DNA of 64,000 nucleotides from Fulvia fulva (taxonomy: Eukaryota > Ascomycota > Dothideomycetes > Mycosphaerellales > Mycosphaerellaceae): assembly GCF_020509005.1 (NCBI RefSeq), contig NC_063012.1, forward strand, positions 10,850,001 through 10,914,000, written 5' to 3'. This document shows positions 12,818-23,181 of this stretch, one piece after another. Made by a program: the position numbers and the translations under genes. Below the pieces are notes generated by a model, which had not been told where the DNA came from, did no database searches, and saw nothing but the letters and a program-made list of their open reading frames with translations. How positions within the stretch are numbered: the first letter of the stretch is position 1; every line of letters starts with the position of its first letter.

Positions 12818-15800
12818 TCAACCGCTTTCACTCCCATCTTCGAGCCGTGGCACCTTCCAAACATCCAACCCAACCCCAGCAACCAACAATCCCTCCTGCC
12901 CATCCTCGCATCGAATCTGCTCCATACTCGACACATCAGCAACAGCAGTAAAGACGTTCGCCACGAGCTTCACATCGATCATGTCGCTGCCTTTCTTCCT
13001 GTGGTCGAGCTCCACCTGCCACAGCTTCACGCGCTGATCGATACTCGCCGATACAAACCAGAAGTGACCCTCGCTGACGGCCACAATGGCAAGCGCCGTC
13101 ACAGCCGCCGCGTGAGCACGCGGTATGAGCAATGTCCGGAACAACGTCTGTGGCTCTGACTCTGCAACTAGTGTGATCCCGATCGCGTTGTCGTCGCCGC
13201 CGGTGAGTATCAAAGTGCCCACTGCTGCAAAGCTTAGCTGGACTGTGCTCAGGATTGCACTTTGGTGGACTTTGTGTCTCTGCTTCCATTTCAATTTCTT
13301 CTGCTTGTTATCCGTCAACCAGGTTGTGAGGATTCCATCGGTACTCGCTGTAATGAATCGTTCGTGATCGGCACCGTGCAAGTATTGAGTCAGACACGAT
13401 GTAAGGTAATCGCCTTCTGCTAGGAGGATCCATGTTCCGTCGTGATACTGCCAACAGCGAACGGTGGAGTCCGAGTAGACCATTGTGATGCGGAACATCG
13501 CGTCTTTATCGTGAGCTTTCTGGTCTGCAACGTCGAAGCTCATGATCCGCAAGTCTGATGTGCCGCTCTTGGGGTGTCGAGACGCGCAGATCACGCCGAG
13601 ATCAAGCTGAGGGATGTCTGTGGTGATACGCCAGACTAGGAACTGTTCGAAGCCGCCGCTGGAGAAGAGGTACTGTCCATCCGAGGACCATTGGAGGTGC
13701 TGAATGCCGGTGACGTGCTTCTGGAGTGTATGGATACACCTGAAGCTACCATTTTCACACCTGTTCAGCTTGATGTCTGTGTCTTCTGCGCCGGTTGCAA
13801 AGAGTCCAGGATCAACAGGCGATGTGGCGATACACTTCATTTCTCTGCCATGACCACCTGAGTTGACGGTTTGGTTAGGAAGATGCTCCTGGTGCGCGAA
13901 GTATAGCTTGGAAGCTTTCGTCCAGACGAAAGTGCCGCCGGCTTCACTGCTCTGGAATGCCCAGTTGCGATGCACGCCACCGCACTCTATGGACATGATC
14001 TCTTGTTGTATCGTCACGTCGAGAACAACGAATTGTTTGCCTCGAAATCCCCAGACCCGGATGTTGCCTTGAGCATTTACTTCGCAGCCTTCTATGTTGG
14101 GACCGAACGGCAGCTGCAATTGATGTCGAGTCGCCAGTGCGATATCAGTATCGTCCAGTCGGATTTCATGGGCCGCAAATGTGCCATCGCGGCCAGTTGA
14201 AAAGAGCCAGAGCTTGTTGCTAGGCTTGTTGTCTGGTGGCTCTGAAAGAACAAGCTTAGTGACAGTCTCTTCGCTGTGCACATTTGTGCTCACGACGGAC
14301 GGCGACAGAAGCTCGTCCTGCCGGTACCTTCTGTACACGGCGATCGAACCACCTCTCGAGCCAAGCACAATGATATGCTCGTCGGCCCCGCTATGATATG
14401 TGGTAAAGCTAGTCACAACGAATCCATCTGGAAGGCTCAGCTTCCCTTCGCCGGTAGCAGGTTCACCATGCTGGCAGTACAAGACAATGCTGCTTCCGAC
14501 GTTGGTAATCAACAGGTCCAGATCCCTCGGACAAGGGGCGGACGCATCGTAGTAGTGTCCCGCAACGAACAGCCCAGCCACCTTTCGTTCTGTAGTAAGT
14601 AGAGGCTGCAAGTCACTTGCGTGCTCCGTGCAGGAATAAACCGAACCTTGCGACACTGCAACGAAAGCCAACCCCGATGCACTGGCAATGGCAGAGTATC
14701 CACGAAGCTCGGGCAGGCAGTCAAAAATTATCCTAGCTTGCCAGCTTCCGTTGTCCAGGCCCAGTAGATGGACTTGTCCCTGATCGTCGGTTGCTATGAG
14801 GCTATTTTGGCTGATGAAACCATATGATCGATAGTTGCTGCCAGTCGTGATTGTCTGCGGGTAGGGTGACACCTCGCCCTGTCGAGACAGTAGAGACTTT
14901 ACATCGGTGAAGTGGAACGAAGCTAGCGCACCATCAGCGCCTCCAGTGATAATCTGCGAGTCGTTGTGGACCGCGAGTGACCAGATGTTTTTGCCATTGT
15001 GCAGTCTTTCTGCGTTCACCTGGGTCAACTTTTGAGATGCGTTGGTCTCCTCGGCTTTTGCAGCCTCCAGCCTCCAGGTTATACAATGGGCATCCTCTCC
15101 GAATGACAGCACGTAGACCTCGCCTTCGGGCTGCTGATGGAAGAATCGTACATGCCAGATCCTGGAAACATGGCCCATGACCTTGGCCAGTAAAGGTGGG
15201 CCATAGCCTTCAACACTTTTTGCACCGAAGCCAGTCTCCTGTTGTTGATCTGAGATCTCAGGAGCTTGCAGACTGAGGTCAGACACATCCCACAAGCGTA
15301 TTGTGCGATCATCAGAGCATGAGGCTAGCAGATGCTGGTAGTCGCCGACTGCTTTGGCTGCATCCGAGGTAGACAGCTCAACACCAAAGACTGATCCTTC
15401 ATGCGCGGGAAACGCGTAGTGCGTTTGATGTGAAGCAGGGAGAGCGTCGCCATCTTGCCGTAGAAAGCACGACCAGACGACGATGTCTCCAAAAGCAGTG
15501 CCGGACGCAATGAGACAATGGGAAGCACTTAGCCATGTTACTTGTGCGCAGTAGAGAATGCAATTGGAACCCGAGACTACGGGCTCCAGACTTAGCCTCA
15601 GATCGTTTCGGTTGTTTGTGTGCCTGGGCTTGACCAGAATCAGGGCGTTGTGCGCTGTTACGATTGCTGCTGTGAAGTCGCCACCATTGTTCAGTGCTTG
15701 AGGAGAGAAGGCAGCATGAAGAATCCAGTCATCGGCCTTCGCGACTTCGCCGACCTCGATGTCTATGCTGGAAGTGGACTGCCTTACAAGGCGTACACGG

Positions 15801-16024
15801 CAAATGTCATGGCCGCCATGTACTAACAGCTCTCCTCCAGAGGTGTTCCCAGACCGCGTAATGACCCCATGAATAGCTTGGCCTCGAAAAAGTTGTGCTG
15901 AAGCGAGTAATCTTCTTGTTTTAATATTGTAGGCTCGAAGAAGACCGCCCTCTCCCGTGAGCACTACATCGTCGTCCCAGAAGGCGAGTGCTGTCACCGG
16001 CACACGGTGTGTCTCATGCTGCAT
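12818..16024 (-). CDS. WD40-repeat protein, WDR6 / Rtt10 (Trm734) family
   Basis: A single-exon frame of 1068 residues. WDR6/Trm734 proteins partner with FTSJ1/Trm7 for 2'-O-methylation of tRNA position 34. The N-terminus (VPVTALAFWDDDVVLTGEGGLLRAY) and repeated WD units fit this large two- to three-propeller family. Examples are LLASCSDDRTIRLWDVSD near residue 230, LFATGAEDTDIKL near 730, YLFSSGGFEQFLVWRI near 780, RFITASTDGILTTWLTD near 885 and WFVSASIDQRVKLWQVEL near 1005. The length fits the family (~1000-1100). The assignment rests on architecture and the N-terminal pattern; another large cytoplasmic WD40 scaffold is possible. It diverges from the MpaB-like gene. Confidence 0.82.
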   Translation of the reverse strand: MQHETHRVPVTALAFWDDDVVLTGEGGLLRAYNIKTRRLLASAQLFRGQAIHGVITRSGNTSGGELLVHGGHDICRVRLVRQSTSSIDIEVGEVAKADDWILHAAFSPQALNNGGDFTAAIVTAHNALILVKPRHTNNRNDLRLSLEPVVSGSNCILYCAQVTWLSASHCLIASGTAFGDIVVWSCFLRQDGDALPASHQTHYAFPAHEGSVFGVELSTSDAAKAVGDYQHLLASCSDDRTIRLWDVSDLSLQAPEISDQQQETGFGAKSVEGYGPPLLAKVMGHVSRIWHVRFFHQQPEGEVYVLSFGEDAHCITWRLEAAKAEETNASQKLTQVNAERLHNGKNIWSLAVHNDSQIITGGADGALASFHFTDVKSLLSRQGEVSPYPQTITTGSNYRSYGFISQNSLIATDDQGQVHLLGLDNGSWQARIIFDCLPELRGYSAIASASGLAFVAVSQGSVYSCTEHASDLQPLLTTERKVAGLFVAGHYYDASAPCPRDLDLLITNVGSSIVLYCQHGEPATGEGKLSLPDGFVVTSFTTYHSGADEHIIVLGSRGGSIAVYRRYRQDELLSPSVVSTNVHSEETVTKLVLSEPPDNKPSNKLWLFSTGRDGTFAAHEIRLDDTDIALATRHQLQLPFGPNIEGCEVNAQGNIRVWGFRGKQFVVLDVTIQQEIMSIECGGVHRNWAFQSSEAGGTFVWTKASKLYFAHQEHLPNQTVNSGGHGREMKCIATSPVDPGLFATGAEDTDIKLNRCENGSFRCIHTLQKHVTGIQHLQWSSDGQYLFSSGGFEQFLVWRITTDIPQLDLGVICASRHPKSGTSDLRIMSFDVADQKAHDKDAMFRITMVYSDSTVRCWQYHDGTWILLAEGDYLTSCLTQYLHGADHERFITASTDGILTTWLTDNKQKKLKWKQRHKVHQSAILSTVQLSFAAVGTLILTGGDDNAIGITLVAESEPQTLFRTLLIPRAHAAAVTALAIVAVSEGHFWFVSASIDQRVKLWQVELDHRKKGSDMIDVKLVANVFTAVADVSSMEQIRCEDGQEGLLVAGVGLDVWKVPRLEDGSESG

Positions 16025-16514
16025 GTGCGATCATATGCGGTGGGTGAAAGTCGGTGTTTTTGCAGAAGTCCAGTCACACCTTCTCCACGCTCGGAGTCGC
16101 AGTTCGCTTCGCAGACCCTTGCACAAACTGTATGGTCCGAGCTGAGCCACGAGGCCCGTCGACCTGACAGTCGGTGCAACAAGCACATGGAGCGTACCAC
16201 CTCTGAACAGAACCTCCACTTCATGCCATGCCAACGATGCCAATACGGTGTTCACGATGCGATTCCATACAGGCCCTGTTGCCACCCATCTTCTCGGCCT
16301 CGAGTCGCGTTCACTGGCGTCCATTGCATGCCGTCATCGATCACAAGCTTCCACCCGCCTGGTGGTTCACTGATCTGTACCGAGCTACTTGGGGATGTTT
16401 CTCTCTTCGCCTTCATTGGTATTTGGCCTTGCTTGCGTGCTGCTATCTCCCTTTTCCTCTTGATTCTCTTGATCTCTCTTGCTGTTCGTTTCCTCTTACT
16501 TGCATTCCTTCATC
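16025..16514. promoter_or_regulatory. divergent promoter region, WD40 gene / MpaB-like gene
   Basis: About 490 bp between start codons of divergent genes. A pyrimidine-rich stretch (16440-16510) lies just upstream of the plus-strand start, as is common for fungal 5' UTRs. Confidence 0.5.
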
Positions 16515-18019
16515 ATGGCTTGGCCGAAGCCTTTCAGAAGGACCACTGCTAACACTAGAACGTGAGTTGCGATCACATGCAGAACCGGGGGAATGGTACT
16601 TACATGGCTTACAGCTGCTGGGGCTACACTTTTGACCTGACGGATGACCACCTCACGCCAGAGCAATGCTTGCCGCTCAAGCACTCGTACGACACGATAG
16701 CAGAGGATGTGCTGGATCGATTGAACGAGATATCGCCACCACCTTCGAAACATTTACCGCGTAACGGAAGTCAGTTTACACATACATCGACAGCAGATTT
16801 GAAAGATGAACAGGGAACAGAGGAAAAGCCAAAGACACCGCAGAGGGATTTGTACGCAGTACTCAGGGACAATAAAGATAAGGATGAGTTGCTAGAGAAG
16901 TTCTGGAACGATGTCAACACTGTGCCCGAATGGGTCGACTGGGAACAGATACAGCGTGGACAAGATGTCTTCTATCGGTACGGAGGTGCATGTTTGACAG
17001 GTCTCGCATACCAGTCGTTGCTAGGAGGCATGGGAGCAGCTCGCGTTGTCGAGACGCTGGCAAGAACAGGAGGTTTCAGCACGAAGGTGGCACGAGGACG
17101 ACTGTTCGAAACGACACAGCACATTCTACAATGCACCAAATCCCTCGAAAGCGTGCAACCTGGCGGCGACGGATTTGCCTCGACAATACGGGTACGTCTC
17201 CTCCACGCAGCAGTCCGGCAACGAATCATGAAGTTGCGCGCCTCCAAACCAGAATACTACGACGTCGAAGCCTGGGGCATACCCATCAACGACCTCGACA
17301 ACATGGCCACAATCACAACCTTCTCCGCCTCCCTCATCTGGCTCTCCCTCCCCCGCCAAGGCATCTTCCTCCGCCAACGCGAGATCGAAGACTACATCGC
17401 CCTCTGGCGCTACATCGGCCACGTAATCGGCTGTCCCACAGACTGCTTCGCAACCCCCCTCCAAGCCAAACACAACATGGAATCCCTCCTCCTCTACGAA
17501 ATCCACCCCACCGCCACCTCCAAAATCCTCGCCAACAACATCATCAAATCCCTCGAAGGCCAAGCTCCCGGCTACGCCTCCGCGGACTTCCTCATCGCCT
17601 CCGCCCGCTGGCTCAACGGCAACGCCCTCTGCGACGAGCTCGGCCTTGCTCGTCCGGGCTTATACTACTGGTGCCTCGTCGCGGGTCAGTGTCTGTTCTT
17701 CTGCGTGTTTTGTTATACCTACCGCTCCATTGCGTATCTGGACAAGCGCAAGATTGAGATGTTGAAGATGGTGTTTTATAATATTATCGTGCATACGAAG
17801 TATGGTCTCAAGGGGGAGGAGACGAAGTTTGATTTCAAGTATGTGCCCGAGTACTCGACGATTACGGAGATGGGGGAATGTGAGGAGGAGAAGGCGAATT
17901 ACTCTCACGTGGAATCGCGGAATTTCAAGACGTTTCTGGTGGGTGTAGGGGTGTTGGGGATAGGGGCTTGGGTTACGACGAGGGTTGTGGGTGGGTTGGT
18001 TAGGGCTTATGTTTGGTAG
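16515..18019 (+). CDS. MpaB/rubber-oxygenase-domain (DUF2236-like) membrane protein
   Basis: Exons are 16515..16561 and 16615..18019 around a 53-bp intron, giving 483 residues. The join produces NTRTCWGYTFDLTDDHLTPEQ, which matches the usual N-terminal block of this fungal family. The core carries FYRYGGACLTGLAYQSLLGGMGAARVVETLARTGGF and a YIALWRYIGHVIGC segment typical of the mpaB/B'/rubber oxygenase catalytic domain, a haem-dependent oxygenase fold. Hydrophobic segments near residues 270-285, 380-400 and 455-480 suggest membrane association, with the last as a C-terminal anchor. In Penicillium, MpaB' acts at the ER in mycophenolic acid synthesis, but no such cluster is present here, so the substrate is unknown. 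Many other members are uncharacterised. Confidence 0.85.
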
Positions 18020-18241
18020 TCTTGTACTATCGTGTACAAGTGGTTTACTTCTTGGTGGTGAAGCTGGTTATGCATGATGATGTAGACTTCGTCTTTTCTC
18101 GGTTTATGGTGCAGAGACACATGTGCGAACGAGTCGTGTGATAACCCGGTGTGGCTGTTGGTCGTATCGAATCGGTGTGAAAGGCGGCCCTCCCTGTCGG
18201 GTCTTGGAAGCACGTACGCGAGGTGAGGTGCATAGAGTTTG

Positions 18242-18674
18242 TTATGGGCTGGGATTGGAGGTTGTTGTGCTTGCAGGGCTTGGGGGCAGTATTTCGTGAT
18301 GCTGTGAGGGTACACAGATCCTATACCCGCAGAGACAGAATCCGCCCAAGATATTCGACCCAAGGGTTATAATAGCAGAGACACAACCCAACCCGACCCA
18401 ACCATACCTGTTGCCAAACGTGTATGCCATGGCGCCTACAAACAAATCCACAACCCACAATGTAACCCAGCTCGAATCAGTGCAGCTGTCGGAACCGCTC
18501 AGGTATCTGCCACGTCTCCGTTCGGTGCATTCACCGAGGTAGTGTGCCTAGTGGTGGATCACATGTCGTAGGAAAGAGCTTTGGTACGCCGTCGAGGACT
18601 GTGAATGCTAGGAGATGTTTGATCGAAGGGATACGGCCTATGGGCGGGAGAGTGACCGAGGATGGCCGAGATGC
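18242..18674 (-). CDS. probable small membrane protein, 5' end unresolved
   Basis: Two exons can be read: 18674..18535 and 18485..18242, joined across a 49-bp intron (donor GTGAAT, acceptor GACAG) with matching phase; together they code for 127 residues plus stop. Exon one reads IGRIPSIKHLLAFTVLDG and PTTCDPPLGT. Exon two reads CTDSSWVTLWVVDLFVGAMAYTFG, then GWVGLGCVSAIITLGSNILGGF, which suggests one or two membrane segments. Upstream, a strong GTAAGT donor at 18742 pairs with a CAG acceptor at 18675 (68-bp intron), implying at least one more 5' exon that I could not fix; no in-frame ATG is visible in exon one. I do not recognise the family. Coherent codons across the join argue for a real gene, but this is inference. 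Confidence 0.42.
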
Positions 18675-18743
18675 CTGTTGCGTGTCTGTATGTCTGTCTC
18701 GTCGATGTAATTGCCAAATGCTATAGGACTTGCAGTACTTACA

Positions 18744-19468
18744 TGGCTAAACTTGAGTGCTCTCCATTAGGCCTATACCGTGAACCTACCTCTCTAAGAG
18801 GCTGTTACTGTTGCGCCACTTCATCGATACCAGTCCTACTGACGTCAAGCTGCTGCGTTGATAGAACACTGTTAGTTCGCACCATGTGTCTGCATGACCG
18901 GCTCCTTGATGACTGCTCCTTCGGGGTTCGTCGGTTGTGCAGCGGCGCTTGTGGTCAAGCAACGCCTGCCACTGCTTGTGCCATACGTGCCATACGGACA
19001 TCGATCAAGATAAACGTCGATGTCCTTGGTCGATAGCTGGTCATACTTGACCACGAAGCGAGCTTGAGGCGAGGTGAGGCGCAACAGAGTTTCCGGAACA
19101 TGGATTATCCATGGCTCTGTTGTGATAGCAGACAGGAGAGCTGCCAAGGCATTGACACGGGAGAGTGCATCTGCCTGCAGGAAAGCTCGGCCATTGGCAT
19201 CCATTCGACTGCAGCTGCAGCTGTCTGTGTCGTGCTGAAGTCGTTCAGCTGCGTCTCGCCTCAAACGCCATCCTTCGTGCTCGCAGCGAGAGTCAAGCCA
19301 CGCGGTGGTCCAGGACATGGCTGACTGCTGTTGCTGCTCGTCCATCAGGTTGCACAGCAGCGCGGGACTCCCTCCTCGCATGTGCAGCAAAGCCGTAGCT
19401 ACGTCAAGGGCTGCACGCCCATAGCACAACGTCAGCACACAACGGTCCGGTGAGGGGGTAGTGCCCTG
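18744..19468. other. intergenic region, possible promoter and unresolved 5' exon
   Basis: About 725 bp containing the presumed promoter of the RasGEF gene and perhaps the missing first exon of the minus-strand small gene. A minus-strand open frame across 18872-19438 has no family features and is not called. Confidence 0.4.
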
Positions 19469-22400
19469 GTGGGAGGGGGAAAGGCTCCGATGCCTGCGTC
19501 GTCGCCCACGACTGCCACTGGCCGCGAGTCAACACGGCGGCCCAGCAACACCGGCACATTCGAGACGCAACGTTCCCAGCGACGGGAGAAGGCGAAGAGC
19601 AGCCAGAGCTATGCAGGACACCATGGCCGAAGAGGGTCACGGCACGACAGCAATACTGTCGTGAGCAGTGGTACAGCTGCAGAGGAGGCCGATGGAGGCG
19701 GTGGTGTTGCTGAACGACCACGGCCCAAGGCGCGAACCAACTCTGCACCTGGGCCTCCGCACTTCAACGACAGGGGCCTGAGTAAGGGCATACATATTGG
19801 CCAACACGGAGGAAATGATGCCCACTCTACCACATTCCAACAGCTTCCCCAAGCCAGAGGCGGTGCACAGTCTGCTGTCGAAGAAGAGGGCGAGGACGAA
19901 GACGAGATCTCCGGCGTGGTGGGCAAGACCAGATCGTACCAGCCATTCTCCAATCCCGAGGTATGGCCAGACAACTCACATGTGCAGGTGCCAGGCGGCG
20001 CGTACTGTACGAGAATAGAAGCTAACAATTCCACGCCGACACAGCTTGCGCAACCGCTCCCAGAAGTCAACATCGCCATTATTGGCGCCGAAGGTGTTGG
20101 CAAATCCACCTTCATTCAAAAGGCTCTCGAGCTGCCCGACCTCCCTCCTTCGCAGTCCGCTGAGCGGAAGATCCCCATCGACGGCAGCGTCTACCTCGTT
20201 CGTTTGCTGGAGCTGCCGATCGACAGTATAGAAATCAACGATGATGACACGATCGACTGGCCAGACACGATAGAGGATAAGAAGATGCCGAGGGTGGATG
20301 GCGCTTTGGCTCTATACGACGTGAAAGACAAGTCGAGCATTGAAGATCTCCCTGAGATGCTGGGTGAGTACATGTACTATGGGGCGCATGCTGCAGAGGG
20401 GTAGTGTTGTGTCGCGCAATGGGGGTAGTCAAGGTGTGGGCAAGCTGACAATATGATTCTGGCAGATGCGATCACGAAGGCCTCATTACCCACAATCCTG
20501 ATCTCCTGCAAGTGCGATACACCATTGGACGAACGCGAAGTCGATCCAGCCCGAGTAGAAGAAAACGCGAAACGGGCCATCAATTCCATCAGTACTCTTC
20601 AGATATCCGAGTTCCACCCCGAAACTCACAGACGAGGCATCTTCATGCTTTTGAACACTATCGTTAACACCCAGCCGGAGCAATATTTCCGAAGCTCGTC
20701 AGCAAATCGTCGGAGGGCAGCTTCGAACGCACTACGACCGGTATCACCTCGAAACTCTGGCACACTTGGGCACGCGCGCTCAAGCTCAGACTACACTGGC
20801 TCTCTACACAAAGACCCTAGACGAAGTAGGCACGACTCGACCTTGACTACCGGCCACGGCTCTGGAGATCGGCTGAGAGTACAAGCTACAGAGGATCATC
20901 CAATGCAGAGCTCGTTTCTACTGGAAGAGTCTGCCAGCGAACCATCGCGCGCATCATCACAGTCGTCTGCGAGTGTAGATCCGGCGGCACTGGGCACAAC
21001 GGCCATCTCGACTGCTTTCTCAGAGAATGGTGCGACATTTGACGAGCTGGTCGACAGGCTGCTGGCTCAGCCAACCTCGAAGACTGACCTGAAGTTTGCC
21101 GCTATATTCCTTGCCCTGTACAGGAAGTTCGCCGCGCCTGGGAGATTACTTGAGGCTATTGTCGAGCGGTTCGATGCGCTGGAGCATAACGGGAGTCCAC
21201 AGATACTAAAGACTCAGACCCAGCTGCGCTACTTGAGCATAGTGGAGCAATGGGCGAAACTGTATGGTGGTGATTTCGCCTACCCCCAGACGACCCGCCG
21301 TTTACGGACGTTCGTTATGAAGCTCGCAGAACTTCGCATCTTCGCGCAAGCTGCGAGGGAAATCCACATTGACATCGAGAACGTACAGGAGGATGATGAC
21401 ACAGATTGGGCGTATTGCGATAAGGATCGAGAGACCTCGGGAGATCGTACCTCGATGTCATCTACGGCCAGCACACTCATTGACGATCCAACCTTCTCTG
21501 CTGAACGCGACCTAAGCGGAAGCACGATCAACGAAGAGGAGCCATACGATCGTCTGCCCAAATTTGCCAACCAGGTCATGGCCAACGTCGAGCTGGCACA
21601 AAAGCAGGCGCAACAATTCCAAAGCGTCCCTCGAATACTCCTCACGAAGGTTCAATGGCGAGCACTAATGGAACAGCCGGACGACGTCATCGCTCGCGAA
21701 CTAACAAGAATGGACTGGATCATGTTCTCCTCTATACGATCTAGAGATCTCGTCCGACATTGCTCTTTGTCCAAAGCCCAGAAAGCAGCGTGCAAGAACC
21801 TGGCTCATGTGGACCGCATGATCGAGCACTTCAACCAGCTCGCAAGCTGGGTCGCGAACTACGTTTTGTTCAGAGACAAGCCCAAACACCGAGCCTTGAT
21901 GCTTGAGAAGTTCATGCGCATCGCTCGCAAAGTCCGCGAGCTCAACAACTACAATGCCCTCGGCGCCATAATCGCAGGCGTCAAGTCGACTTCCGTCCAT
22001 CGCCTGACTGCCACTCGAGAGCTCCTCCCTGCAGCTGTTGGTAAAGACTGGATGAGGCTGGAAGCACTCATGGCTCCATCACGGTCACATTCGGCATACC
22101 GTCTTGCATGGGAAAACAGTTCGTCCGAGAGGATCCCGTACCTACCACTCCATCGAAGGGATCTCGCGACGGCCGAGGAGGGAAACAAAACTTTCCTTGG
22201 CGATGACAGTGAAGGCCGGATCAACTGGAAGAAATTTGAGATTATGGGCGATGTCATTGTCAGTTTGCAGAAAGCGCAGGGTGTGAGGTACGGCAATCTT
22301 GGAAATGGACAGGGTGAGCAAATCATTAAGGAGTTGGTGATGGATGTCAAACTCGTGAATGACGAAGATGTAAGTGGTTTAATACCGACAGTGTGCTGGC

Positions 22401-22521
22401 AGCGGCAAGGGAGACTGACGTATGGGAACAGGATCTTTACGAGCGAAGCATACAACTCGAGCCTGCAGCCAACAGTGCTATGGGTCCCGGAGCGAAGTTC
22501 AAGGAGTTCTTCAAAAGATGA
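19469..22521 (+). CDS. Ras guanine-nucleotide exchange factor with N-terminal Ras-like GTPase domain
   Basis: Exons are 19469..20363, 20466..22369 and 22432..22521 (introns 102 and 62 bp), giving 962 residues. The first ~200 residues are Ser/Thr/Pro/Gly-rich and disordered. A Ras-like domain follows: P-loop GAEGVGKSTF near residue 212, GALALYDVKD near 280, and SCKCD where Ras has NKxD, so nucleotide binding may be altered. After another disordered stretch come a RasGEF N-terminal module (FDELVDRLLAQPTSKTDLKFAAIFLALYRKF) and a Cdc25-type catalytic domain (ARELTRMDWIMFSSIRSRDL, then LNNYNALGAIIAGVKSTSVHRLTATRELLP). The last exon ends GAKFKEFFKR. It probably activates a Ras or Rap/Rsr1-type GTPase at the membrane. 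The RasGEF call is strong; the exact target is not. Confidence 0.9.
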
Positions 22522-23181
22522 GGTGACACTCTAAGAAGACGCGTCATGTGGAAGAGGAAAGACTGGAGAGAGGAAATCTATGGAAATGATCTTGACGAGG
22601 GTATATGAAAAAAGACGAAGAAAGATGTTAGAACAGGGACTTAAGGCGCACTGTGGGAGCAGATCTGATGGTCTTGGATGGGGCGAAATTCTGGACTTGG
22701 ACAAAAAGCGCTTGGTGCTGTGGACATTCCTGGAGGTGGAGTAGAGCTTGTGGTTTTGGCCTCACGGCGCAAGAGATTGGATTTTTTTTGGACTTTTGGA
22801 TCATGATTGGTGTATCTTGTGTGGATGGCGAGCGATTTGGATGGAATGTGTACCCTACCTACCTTTCTACAGCGGGGAGCAGATATGTATGGGAGTGTGG
22901 TAATGAAAGTGAAGTCAAAGTCACTTGTGATTGTGTTCCACGGGTTGGGAGGGTTGCGTGTGTGTACATCGGCTCTGTTTGTGCTGGTGCACATCATGGG
23001 ACGAAGTCAGAAGAGGTCAGACTGATCTCGAGGAGGGAAGGTCAATACATGTAGCAGGTGTACATGACGCTCCTCGCCATAAGGATAATAATCATCAGCA
23101 CTACGCCACACCCCCACAACGCGCTCACCACATAAAACCCTCCAAACACTCTCAACACCCAGCCGTCCGTCAAAAATCTCA
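22522..23181. other. convergent 3' intergenic region
   Basis: About 660 bp between the RasGEF and Ppo stop codons. It contains short homopolymer runs (T8 near 22780) and no supported gene. Confidence 0.5.

Noticed and set aside
18872..19438. 188-codon minus-strand open frame
   Set aside because: No family features and no start/intron support.
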